A stretch of DNA of 34,675 nt from Chloroflexota bacterium (GTDB lineage Bacteria > Chloroflexota > UBA6077 > SHYK01). Made by a program: the position numbers and the translations under genes. The stretch lies in NCBI GenBank assembly GCA_016202435.1, contig JACQOR010000003.1:1-34675 (forward strand). Reading direction: 5' to 3'. Positions 1 through 7,099 of the stretch are shown one piece after another. The notes below the pieces were generated by a model. The model worked only from the letters and a program-made list of their open reading frames with translations. It had not been told where the DNA came from and did no database searches. Positions within the stretch are counted from its first letter, which is position 1. Each line of letters starts with the position of its first letter.

Positions 1-77
1 CCCCTGGGGGGCTTCGTCCCCCTTACCCCCTAGTTCGGGACGAGACTCCAGGAGTCCTCAAGGGGCTGCGCCAGGCA

Positions 78-117
78 GGCATCTCCTTCTCCCATCGCGA
101 TGGGAGAAGGAGATGCC
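78..117. repeat. Perfect 40-bp extragenic palindrome
   Basis: Bases 78-97 are the exact reverse complement of 98-117, so either transcript could fold into a 20-bp hairpin with essentially no loop. It lies 37 bases beyond the stop of the minus-strand HerA-like gene. Neither side has a clear T-run, so it is not a classical intrinsic terminator. It may still stabilise or end the herA mRNA, or be one copy of a dispersed palindrome. Another small G-run/C-run hairpin sits at about 6-22. Confidence 0.75.
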
Positions 118-153
118 CCATTGTGAGCGACGCATTTTTGAGGCAAAGCCTTT

Positions 154-2007
154 TCACTCCTCCAGGGCGGCGCGGCGGAAGACCGAGGGGACGTCGCTCC
201 CGTCCGGGTCGGGCGCGGCCTCCTCCGCGCGGGTCGCCCAGGCCGGGAAGGGGAACTGCACCATGAGCGGGACCGGCACGTCCGGCTGGGACAGGAACAT
301 GCTCCCGGGCTTCAGAAGCGCGGACCGCGCCCGCGCCTGCGAGGTCAGGAAACCGTATTCGTCCCGCTGGCCCTCGGCCGTGTCCAGCCGACCCACCACT
401 CGGAACGAGGCGTTGGCCGTGATGCGCCGCTCAATCTCGCTGGCGGTCTGCTGAGCGCCGACCAGTACGACCCCCAGGCTGCGGCCGCGCTCAGCGATGT
501 CCAGCACGACGTCCTTGATGGGGCTGTGGCCCTCTCTCGGTGCGTACTTGTTCAGCTCATCCAGTACGAGGAAGACCAGCGGCTCGCGGGTGCCCTGACG
601 TTCCTTCTCTTCCATGAGGCGCTTGACGACCACGCCGACGACGAAGCGCTTGGCGCGGTCGCTCAGCCGGTTGATATCGATGACGTTAACCTGTTTCCCG
701 GTCCAATCGAACCGGTGCTCGCGCGCATCGGCTTCGCGGGCGCCCCGGATCAATGGACCCACGGCAGTAGCCGCGGCGTGCAGTCGGCGCGCGAATGCCC
801 CCCGCGTCCCGTCAGCCACGTGAGGAGTCATCGCTTCCAGATGGTCTTCCGTGATGTACTGCACCAGTTGATCGAACGTGCTGATCTTCTCGTCGCCGAT
901 CCGGATCCACGGCGCCTCGGGGCTCGATTCGACCGCGGTTTCCAGCTGACGCTCCATCACGCTGATCGCGTACGCCAGCTGGCTGGCTTCGTCGTCGGCG
1001 TCGGCAAACAGGAACCGCAGCAGCCGGTCGCGGCAGAACTCGCGTAGCGTCCAGAAGTACGGAGTGACGCCGGCGATGCGGCCTCCCGTGTCCGGAATTG
1101 GCTCAAGACCCGGTTTGGAAGGCGCCCACAGGCCGACGCTGCCAAAGGGCTGGACCGGCAATTCGAGGGCCGCGTATTTCTGGCGCTCAGCGACCGCGAA
1201 GGCCTCAGCTCCCTCCAGCCGGGCATTCGGCCGGTCGAGCCAGAGCAGGTCCTCTCCTTTGACGTTGAACACGATGGCATGAGCCGCGTGCGGGTTTGCC
1301 AGGGTACGCCCGTGGAAAAGTCCGTAGAGCAGAAACAACGCGTAGCTCGTTTTGGTGGCCACGCCGGAGATGCCCGAGATGTTCACGTGCGCGCCTTTCG
1401 TGCCATCGAGGAACTCAAGATTCCCGTACACCGGCTGGCCGTCGCGCGAGAGGCCGGCCGGAAAGCGCCGCTGCATGCGGTCGAAGTAGAGGGCGAAGCG
1501 GCGATCGTCGCCGCTGGCGCGGCGCGCCGAGCCTCCCGGCCGAGGGGGCACGAAGACCTCGGGTTCAATGCGGGTCGCCGACACGTGTGCGATCGTGGAA
1601 AGCCCCACGGGCAACTGGCCCTCTTCGACGCGAAACACGTCCGAGTGGAAGGTGGCGCCCTCGTAGGCGGATTGGACTACGTCCACGACCCCGTAGTGCA
1701 TCACCTGGCGGGTCCCATCGGGGAGCGGCTCCGGCAGCGTGGTGGGGACCGCCACGACGTCGTCGAGCTGGAGGTAGTGTTCCTCATTCACCGCGATCCA
1801 GAAATCCAGGGGCTGGGAGTCGCGCGTGCCGAGCACCTTGCCGGCTTCGCCGGCCGGACTCCCTGCCAAGGGGGAGGCCGTTACCCGGTCATCGGCTCGC
1901 GGGTCACGCCCCTGCTCATGGTCGGGGCGGTTCGTCTCCGGATCGTTCGGGGCGCTCACGCGACTGCCTGGAGGAACAGGTGTTGCTCGATCGCTCGTCT
2001 CACCCAT
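154..2007 (-). CDS. HerA-like DNA translocase ATPase (DUF87 type)
   Basis: This 617-residue protein is a HerA/FtsK-superfamily ATPase, which with NurA forms a DNA-end processing machine: HerA pumps DNA and NurA cuts it. The first ~65 residues are polar and probably disordered, followed by a HAS-barrel-like beta region. A P-loop-like motif is at ~211-220 (ISGVATKT), Walker B at ~480-484 (LVLDE), and a GAQQ segment at ~517-520. The P-loop is unusual because threonine replaces the glycine before the lysine; I recall this variant from bacterial homologues, but activity is not proven here. A GGGAG ribosome site 7 bases upstream supports the ATG at 2007. The gene overlaps the end of the upstream nurA gene by 52 bases, implying coupled translation. 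Family assignment is strong; the cellular role is inferred from archaeal HerA/NurA. Confidence 0.82.
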   Translation of the reverse strand: MGETSDRATPVPPGSRVSAPNDPETNRPDHEQGRDPRADDRVTASPLAGSPAGEAGKVLGTRDSQPLDFWIAVNEEHYLQLDDVVAVPTTLPEPLPDGTRQVMHYGVVDVVQSAYEGATFHSDVFRVEEGQLPVGLSTIAHVSATRIEPEVFVPPRPGGSARRASGDDRRFALYFDRMQRRFPAGLSRDGQPVYGNLEFLDGTKGAHVNISGISGVATKTSYALFLLYGLFHGRTLANPHAAHAIVFNVKGEDLLWLDRPNARLEGAEAFAVAERQKYAALELPVQPFGSVGLWAPSKPGLEPIPDTGGRIAGVTPYFWTLREFCRDRLLRFLFADADDEASQLAYAISVMERQLETAVESSPEAPWIRIGDEKISTFDQLVQYITEDHLEAMTPHVADGTRGAFARRLHAAATAVGPLIRGAREADAREHRFDWTGKQVNVIDINRLSDRAKRFVVGVVVKRLMEEKERQGTREPLVFLVLDELNKYAPREGHSPIKDVVLDIAERGRSLGVVLVGAQQTASEIERRITANASFRVVGRLDTAEGQRDEYGFLTSQARARSALLKPGSMFLSQPDVPVPLMVQFPFPAWATRAEEAAPDPDGSDVPSVFRRAALEE

Positions 2008-2957
2008 GCCGGGTCTCCCATCTCATGGCGGAGCCGCGCCTCGAGCCCCCCGATCGGTAGCAGGTTCTGCGGGGCCCGGGGATCGCGCTCGCGGGGGGAT
2101 GCGAAGTCGGGAAGGTAACGAGCCGTCAGGTTGGCCAGCTCCACCGCGCGTTCCCGATCCACCTCGGCCAGTGTCTCCAGTCGGACCACGCCGGCGAGCG
2201 AATGGTCAATGGGCCGAGGGTCGGTGAGCCGCAGATACCACGAGTAGCGACTGGCGCGTCCCAGGACCATGAACACCGGGGAACGCTCGCCGGCCCGGAG
2301 CTGGGTAACCACGGCGCGGCATTCGGGTAGCTCGGCGGGCAGGTACTGGCGGTGAATCGTCTTCATGTATCCCACGAGGGCCGTGGTCGACGCGGGGTAC
2401 TGGGGCAGAGGGCCGTCCATTACCACCAGCGGCTCGCCCCGCGCCGCGAGCCCTTCGCCGAACTGCTTCTCCAGCGCGCGACGCTGGCTGTCGATCGCGT
2501 CGCGGATCCCCTCGGAGCCGGGCTTTTCGGAAGGCCGCGGTACAAACTCCAGGTCCTGGGATCCGGCGCGGACGGTGATGGCCTCCAGCGCTTCGCCGCC
2601 AAAGGTCGTGAAGAGCCGAGGAGCGTCCCCCATTGCGAGGCTGCGATGGACCAGCGGCGTCTCGATAGTCACGGAGCCGCTGGCAGCGCGGGCTGCTCCC
2701 ACGGCGAGACTCACCATGACGCCGAAGAACGTCTCGCCCCCTCCTTCGATCGTCACGTGCGCTTCCAATCGCTGAGTCCCGTCGACAAAATAAATCGAAG
2801 CTGGTCTTTCGACCGAGCCGGGTGAAACCGGACACCAATCGGCGGGGTTGGCGACCTCGACGCCGACGTCTACCTGTGGGGACTCAGTGGCCCCCTCGTC
2901 GCCGAGCTGCAGCCCAGATCCGTATTCCGTCGCCCAGGGGTCCACCCGCAGCCGCAT
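1956..2957 (-). CDS. NurA-domain nuclease
   Basis: A ~333-residue protein of the NurA family, a 5'-3' nuclease partner of HerA in DNA double-strand break end resection. The NurA-like core includes the VVMDGPL strand with its acidic residue and a following YPASTTALVGYMK segment. C-terminal parts (the VDRERAVELANLTARYL helix and the NLLPIGGLEARLRHE tail) also resemble bacterial NurA-like proteins. I chose the ATG at 2957 because it is preceded by GGAGGGCGAG. The in-frame ATG at 3113 would add 52 low-complexity residues and run across a hairpin repeat. The 3' end overlaps herA by 52 bases, so the two are an operon. Upstream lies the convergent-looking repeat at 3048-3078 rather than a recognisable promoter. 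Confidence 0.75.
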   Translation of the reverse strand: MRLRVDPWATEYGSGLQLGDEGATESPQVDVGVEVANPADWCPVSPGSVERPASIYFVDGTQRLEAHVTIEGGGETFFGVMVSLAVGAARAASGSVTIETPLVHRSLAMGDAPRLFTTFGGEALEAITVRAGSQDLEFVPRPSEKPGSEGIRDAIDSQRRALEKQFGEGLAARGEPLVVMDGPLPQYPASTTALVGYMKTIHRQYLPAELPECRAVVTQLRAGERSPVFMVLGRASRYSWYLRLTDPRPIDHSLAGVVRLETLAEVDRERAVELANLTARYLPDFASPRERDPRAPQNLLPIGGLEARLRHEMGDPAWVRRAIEQHLFLQAVA

Positions 2958-3047
2958 CTCGCCCTCCGGCCGGGGGCAATTTAGCACAAAGGTTCGATAC
3001 CCCTGGGCCGGTACCATGACCGATAGGCATGGGGCTTCCCCATAAGA

Positions 3048-3078
3048 CCCTCCCCCTGGATGCCTTGATGGGGGAGGG
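3048..3078. repeat. Hairpin-forming REP-like inverted repeat
   Basis: A 9-bp perfect stem (CCCTCCCCC at 3048-3056 pairing with GGGGGAGGG at 3070-3078) encloses a 13-base loop, followed by further purine-rich sequence. It lies between yceI and nurA, both on the minus strand. It has no T-run and looks like an extragenic palindromic repeat. Only this copy is seen in the window. Confidence 0.55.
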
Positions 3079-3167
3079 AAGGGTGAGGGTGATTCTCCGG
3101 ACTGAAGAGTCAACTCCCGACTGTATTCGTGCCAGCAAGGGGCAGATGAGGGAAGGAGGGATGAGAA

Positions 3168-3683
3168 CTATTCCCGGTAAACGATTTCCAGATCCACCAG
3201 CAGCTTCACTTCCTCGCCCGCCAGCGGAACTCCCTCCACGACCGTAGTGCTGATGCCAAAGTCCGCTCGGCGGATCGTGGCCGAGGCAGAGAAGCCGCGC
3301 CTCCGGTTTCCCCGCTGATCCACCGCCGCACCGTTGAAGCTCGCGTCTAGCTCGATCGCGTGAGTCTTCCCCTTCAGCGGGAGATCGCCCAGGATCGCGT
3401 AGCGTTGTCCGCGCGGCTCGATCCGCTGACTCCGAAATGTGGCCGTGGGGAATTGCGCGATGTCGAGGTAGCCCTCGCCGCGCAGCGTCTCGTCTCTCCG
3501 CTCGTTGCCCGAATCGATGCTGGCCGGGTCGATGGTGGTTTCTACCGTCGAGCGCGTCAGGTCATCCTCATCCATATCCAGACTCACTTCAGCACTCTTG
3601 AATCGACCTCTGATCAGCGCGATGCCGAAATGGGCAACCTCGAAAGCGATCACGGAGTGATTTGCGTCATATGTCCAGGGCAT
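3168..3683 (-). CDS. YceI family lipocalin-like protein
   Basis: A 171-residue YceI-domain protein. The family forms an extended lipocalin-like beta barrel that binds isoprenoid or other amphiphilic molecules; its functions vary and are often unknown. Family hallmarks are visible: the N-terminal WTYDANHSVIAFEVAHFG segment, the VETTIDPASIDSGNERRDETLR block, FPTATFRS, and the closing EVKLLVDLEIVY strand. There is no signal peptide, so the protein is probably cytoplasmic, unlike E. coli YceI. The ATG has a good GGGAGGAAA ribosome site. It is a single-gene unit between the terminator of the gdh operon upstream and the nurA-herA pair downstream. The protein family is certain; the ligand is unknown. 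Confidence 0.9.
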   Translation of the reverse strand: MPWTYDANHSVIAFEVAHFGIALIRGRFKSAEVSLDMDEDDLTRSTVETTIDPASIDSGNERRDETLRGEGYLDIAQFPTATFRSQRIEPRGQRYAILGDLPLKGKTHAIELDASFNGAAVDQRGNRRRGFSASATIRRADFGISTTVVEGVPLAGEEVKLLVDLEIVYRE

Positions 3684-3733
3684 TTTCCTCCCGTCTCCCG
3701 CTACTCAAATATCCCTGAAGACCAATGAGCGCG

Positions 3734-3754
3734 AAAAAGCCTCGCACGGCGAGG
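3734..3754 (-). terminator. Intrinsic terminator of the gdh operon
   Basis: On the minus strand a 6-bp stem (CCTCGC/GCGAGG, 3-base loop, 3740-3754) is followed by C and five T's (3734-3738), just after the stop codon of the cyclic-nucleotide-binding-fold gene at 3772. Geometry and position fit rho-independent termination of gdh plus that gene before yceI. Confidence 0.7.
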
Positions 3755-3771
3755 AGAGAGTTCCCTCGCTC

Positions 3772-4299
3772 CTATACCCACTGGGTGAAGAAGATGTTGC
3801 GCAAGCGCTCGAGGTCGCTCCCCACGACTGAGCCCACCGGTGCCCCTTTGGCCAGCTCGGCAATGTGGGCGTCCGCGGCTCGCAGCCGCACCGCCAGCGT
3901 GTGAGCGATGTTGTAGAGGATCCGGATGGCGCCCCGGTTCCCGCTCTCGATCGCCTCTTTGAGCCCATCGTTGCGGAAACGGAGCAGCGTGGAAGGCTCT
4001 ACGGTGTACACCGAGGCGGAGTGGGTACCGCCGAGGAGGAGACTCGTCTCCCCGAGCACGGCCCCGGCGCTCAACTGAGCGAGCGCGCTCTCTCCGCCCG
4101 GAGTCGCTGTCCGCACCTGCACCGAACCCCTAAGCACTGCGAAAAACGCGTCCGCCTCCTGGCCCTGAAGGAACACCGGCTCGTTGGCGCCGAGTTCCAT
4201 TCGAACGGCGCGCGCCACCAGCTCGGACCAGTCATCCTGTTGCAAGCCGCCGAAGAGCGGGGTGGGTGGGATCTCAGTGATGTCCGAAGCCTGAGCCAT
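3772..4299 (-). CDS. Stand-alone cyclic-nucleotide-binding-fold protein
   Basis: A 175-residue protein with one CRP/cAMP-binding-type beta barrel (~15-130) followed by helices. There is no helix-turn-helix, so it is not a CRP transcription factor. The phosphate-binding cassette region reads GET(83-85)...THSASV, where the usual Arg that contacts the cyclic phosphate is His93. Ligand binding is therefore doubtful. It starts 6 bases after the glutamate dehydrogenase stop, and its AAGGAG ribosome site lies inside the end of that gene, so the two are translated as a pair. It might sense a ligand or act as a protein-interaction or localisation domain for the dehydrogenase; that is inference. The terminator at 3734-3754 closes the unit. 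Confidence 0.8.
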   Translation of the reverse strand: MAQASDITEIPPTPLFGGLQQDDWSELVARAVRMELGANEPVFLQGQEADAFFAVLRGSVQVRTATPGGESALAQLSAGAVLGETSLLLGGTHSASVYTVEPSTLLRFRNDGLKEAIESGNRGAIRILYNIAHTLAVRLRAADAHIAELAKGAPVGSVVGSDLERLRNIFFTQWV

Positions 4300-4305
4300 A
4301 GCCAG

Positions 4306-5535
4306 TCACACTCCTTGAAGAACTGCCGCTCGGCCAACCCGTCCGATCGCGAGGACAAAAGCTGCGGTTCGTAAATCGAGCTTGCGGTCGCGTCCCAGGT
4401 GCGCCACCTCCTGGTAAGCGGACGTCATGGTTCGACTGAGGTTCTCTCGGACCTCCTCCAACGTCCACGTCACGTGCTGCAAGTTCTGGACCCACTCGAG
4501 GTACGAGACCGCCACTCCGCCGGCATTGGCGAGGATATCCGGAATGACCGTGATACCGTGCTCTCGGAACACGTCGTCGGCCTCAGGCGGCGTCGGACCA
4601 TTGGCCGCCTCTACGATTATCCCCGCCTGGACCTCGCGCGCCAACGGCACGTCAAAGACGTCCTCCAGGGCGGCGGGAATCAGTACGTCGCACGGGGTCG
4701 TCAGGAGCTGCTCGTTGGAGCAAGGCGCGCCACCTTCGAAAGTCCCAATCCGTTGCTGGCTCCGGACGTGCTGGAGTAACGCGGGCACGTCGATCCCGCC
4801 GGGGTCGACTCGGCCGCCGCGCGAGTCGCTCACCGCCACGACTTTGCCGCCGCGCTCGTGGATGCACCGCGCGGCATGAGAGCCGACGTTGCCGAAGCCC
4901 TGAATCGCAACGCTGCAGTCACCCAAGGAACGGCCGGCGTCTGCCAGACATTGCTCCAGGACCAGCGTCACTCCCAGGCCGGTGGCTTCGTCCCGTCCCG
5001 CCGAGCCGTGCAGCTCCACCGGCTTGCCGGTCACCACGCCGGGTGAAAAGCCGTGGATCTTCGAATACTCACTCATGATCCACGCCATGACTTCCGCATT
5101 GGTATTGACGTCCGGCGCGGGAATATCCCGCTGGGGACCGATAATGTCGTGGATCTTCTCCACGAACTTGCGCGTCAGTCTCTCCAGCTCCGGGCGCGAC
5201 AACTCCCTCGGGTCACAGGCTATACCGCCCTTGGCTCCGCCAAACGGCAGGTTGACTATGGCCGTCTTCCAGGTCATGAGCGCCGCGAGACCGGCCGCTT
5301 CGTCCATGTCCACGTGAGGGTGGTAGCGCAGGCCCCCCTTCATGGGACCACGAGCGCTGTTGTGCTGAACGCGGTACCCGGTGAACGTCGCCAGGTGTCC
5401 GTTGTCCCGTTCGATCGACAGGCTGACCTTTACTTCCCGTTCCGGTTTCGTGAGCAGCGCCTTGACCCGATCGTCCAGGCCCATGATTTGGGCCGCGCGG
5501 TCGAAGTAGGTATTGGCGGAGTTGAGGACGCCCAA
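4306..5535 (-). CDS. gdhA: Glutamate dehydrogenase (Glu/Leu/Phe/Val family)
   Basis: A 409-residue amino-acid dehydrogenase, most likely NAD(P)-dependent glutamate dehydrogenase interconverting glutamate and 2-oxoglutarate plus ammonium in the cytoplasm. Visible signatures are the substrate-binding GPMKGGLRYHP block with Lys66, Lys90, the LPFGGAKGG signature with catalytic Lys102, the catalytic Asp in PAPDVNT (Asp142), and the GFGNVG dinucleotide loop at 213-218. Length matches the small hexameric class. The start is a TTG at 5535 behind GGAGGTGGT. A canonical promoter lies 42-70 bases upstream, and the gene is followed within 6 bases by a cyclic-nucleotide-binding-fold gene. Cofactor preference cannot be read safely from sequence alone. 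Confidence 0.93.
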   Translation of the reverse strand: MGVLNSANTYFDRAAQIMGLDDRVKALLTKPEREVKVSLSIERDNGHLATFTGYRVQHNSARGPMKGGLRYHPHVDMDEAAGLAALMTWKTAIVNLPFGGAKGGIACDPRELSRPELERLTRKFVEKIHDIIGPQRDIPAPDVNTNAEVMAWIMSEYSKIHGFSPGVVTGKPVELHGSAGRDEATGLGVTLVLEQCLADAGRSLGDCSVAIQGFGNVGSHAARCIHERGGKVVAVSDSRGGRVDPGGIDVPALLQHVRSQQRIGTFEGGAPCSNEQLLTTPCDVLIPAALEDVFDVPLAREVQAGIIVEAANGPTPPEADDVFREHGITVIPDILANAGGVAVSYLEWVQNLQHVTWTLEEVRENLSRTMTSAYQEVAHLGRDRKLDLRTAAFVLAIGRVGRAAVLQGV

Positions 5536-5576
5536 ACCACCTCCAGGGGAAAGAGCCGGGAGCCAACCGGCAGGCC

Positions 5577-5605
5577 ACTGTACGGACCGCCCTGGGGAGT
5601 GTCAA
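5577..5605 (-). promoter_or_regulatory. Sigma70-type promoter of the gdh operon
   Basis: On the minus strand a perfect -35 TTGACA (5605-5600) is followed after exactly 17 bases by TACAGT (5582-5577). It is located between selA (ends 5618) and gdhA (starts 5535) and predicts a leader of about 35 bases. The hexamers and spacing are close to consensus, so this is one of the best promoters in the window. Confidence 0.75.
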
Positions 5606-5617
5606 GCCTCTTTCTGG

Positions 5618-7018
5618 TTACAGACTACTCGTCGCATGCGGGACAAGAAGATCCGCGACGATGCGGCACACCGTGGCGTCCTCATCGGGCGCGATGGTCC
5701 GCAAGTCCAGCAGCACGCGGTCGTCTTCGATGTGGCCGATGAGTGGGGGCTCACTGTGACGCAGCTCTCCGGCGAGCTGCTGCGCGGAGCCAGCGACGGG
5801 TCGCAGCGCGATTGCCCGACTGTCGAGCGTTTCACCCGGGAGCGAACCGCCTCCGATGGTTGTCTGGCTGGGGACGACACTGGCCTGGCGCGAGTTGAGC
5901 TCGGTGAGCATGACCTGCCCCCGATGCTCGAGTTCTGCCACCGGCAGGCTGATCATTCGCCACACGGGGATCTCCCGCTCCGCCGCCCCCAGCTCGTAGG
6001 CGATGAGCGTGGCGTAGAGCGCGGCCAGAGTCGCTTTGTCCGGCCGCAGGGCCCGCGTTAGCGGATGTCGCCTCAGCCGATCCACTATGTCTGTCTTGCC
6101 CACGATGATGCCGGCCTGGGGCCCCCCGATGAGCTTGTCCCCGCTGAAGCAGACCAGGTCAGCTCCGGCCGCAACACTCTCCTGCACCATTGGCTCATGG
6201 GCCAGGCCGTAACTCTCGGTCGGAAGCAGGCTGCCGCTTCCCAGGTCGTCTAGCACCGACAAATGACGGCCGCGGCCCAATTCGACCAGTTCGCCCAGAG
6301 AAGCGGTGTGGACGAATCCGCTGAGTCGGAAATTGCTGGTATGGACCCGGAGCAGGACCGCGGTGTCTTCGCCGATCGCCGCCGCGTAGTCCTCGGCATA
6401 GGTGCGGTTGGTGGTGCCGACCTCAACCAGGCGTGCGCCGCTTTGCCGGAGCACATCCGGAATCCGGAAACCGCCGCCGATCTCGACCAGCTGACCGCGC
6501 GAGATCAGGACCTCCTTGCCGGTCGCCGTAGCCGACAGAGCAAGGAGAATTGCGCTCGCGTTGTTGTTCACCACGAGCCCGTCTTCCGCGCCGGTCAGCC
6601 TCTGCAGGAGGCCGGTCACGTGTTCATGGCGGGTGCCGCGAGCCCCAGCGTCGAGATTGTACTCAAGGGTGCTGTAGCTTCGCGCCACTTGCTCTATGTC
6701 CTGTCGAGCCCTCGCGCTCAGCGGCGCTCGGCCCAGGTTGGTGTGCAGGATCACGCCCGTGCCATTGATGGCTGGCCGCAACGACGGCAGATAGCGGCTC
6801 TCGAGGATGTGTCGGCCCGTCGCGACGAGTCCGTTCTCAGAGAGATCGCCGCGCCCGGATCCAAATCGGGCTTCGGTCAGAGATTGCCGCAACGCATCCA
6901 CAACGCTCTGGTGAGGATAGGTCTCCAGCAAAATCCGACCGGCTTCGGATTGCAGCAGTCGATCCACGCTGGGCAGCGCGCGTCGATGATCTGTTCCGGT
7001 CCCGGCGTCGAGGTTCAT
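5618..7018 (-). CDS. selA: L-seryl-tRNA(Sec) selenium transferase
   Basis: A 466-residue PLP enzyme that converts seryl-tRNA(Sec) to selenocysteyl-tRNA(Sec) using selenophosphate. Family signatures run through the whole protein: the N-terminal LPSVDRLL segment, NGTGVILHTNLGRAPL, the NNNASAILLAL block, DDLGSGSLL, and CFSGDKLIGGPQAG with the PLP lysine at position 295, the same number as in E. coli SelA. The length is normal. The start ATG at 7018 has only a weak GGCGGG ribosome site. selB, selC and selD are not in the window, and downstream on the same strand is the separately promoted gdhA. Its presence implies that the organism makes selenoproteins, but I found no gene here with an obvious in-frame UGA. 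Confidence 0.95.
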   Translation of the reverse strand: MNLDAGTGTDHRRALPSVDRLLQSEAGRILLETYPHQSVVDALRQSLTEARFGSGRGDLSENGLVATGRHILESRYLPSLRPAINGTGVILHTNLGRAPLSARARQDIEQVARSYSTLEYNLDAGARGTRHEHVTGLLQRLTGAEDGLVVNNNASAILLALSATATGKEVLISRGQLVEIGGGFRIPDVLRQSGARLVEVGTTNRTYAEDYAAAIGEDTAVLLRVHTSNFRLSGFVHTASLGELVELGRGRHLSVLDDLGSGSLLPTESYGLAHEPMVQESVAAGADLVCFSGDKLIGGPQAGIIVGKTDIVDRLRRHPLTRALRPDKATLAALYATLIAYELGAAEREIPVWRMISLPVAELEHRGQVMLTELNSRQASVVPSQTTIGGGSLPGETLDSRAIALRPVAGSAQQLAGELRHSEPPLIGHIEDDRVLLDLRTIAPDEDATVCRIVADLLVPHATSSL

Positions 7019-7087
7019 CCCGCCAACGATATGCCGCCCAGACGCCCGTCAGCAAATCCTTCCTGCGATGACAGGTCATCCCACTCC

Positions 7088-7093
7088 TATACT
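7088..7093 (+). promoter_or_regulatory. -10 box for leaderless transcription of the GT2-GT9 gene
   Basis: TATACT sits with exactly 6 bases between it and the ATG at 7100, so transcription would start at or next to the start codon. There is no ribosome binding site upstream of that ATG, which fits a leaderless mRNA. A clear -35 is not visible. It lies in the 81-base divergent gap shared with selA. Confidence 0.5.
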
Positions 7094-7099
7094 GCCGGC

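Noticed and set aside
526-1047. Long plus-strand open frames inside the HerA-like gene.
   Set aside because: GC-rich third positions produce open antisense frames; these have no motif, no ribosome site and conflict with a strongly supported minus-strand gene.
2958-3113. Longer start of NurA at the ATG at 3113.
   Set aside because: The added 52 residues are low complexity and run into the hairpin repeat; the ATG at 2957 has a much better ribosome site.
6263-7099. In-frame upstream extension of the GT2-GT9 gene over selA.
   Set aside because: The extension lies antisense to the well-supported selA gene, has no glycosyltransferase similarity, and the GT2 fold starts right after the ATG at 7100.
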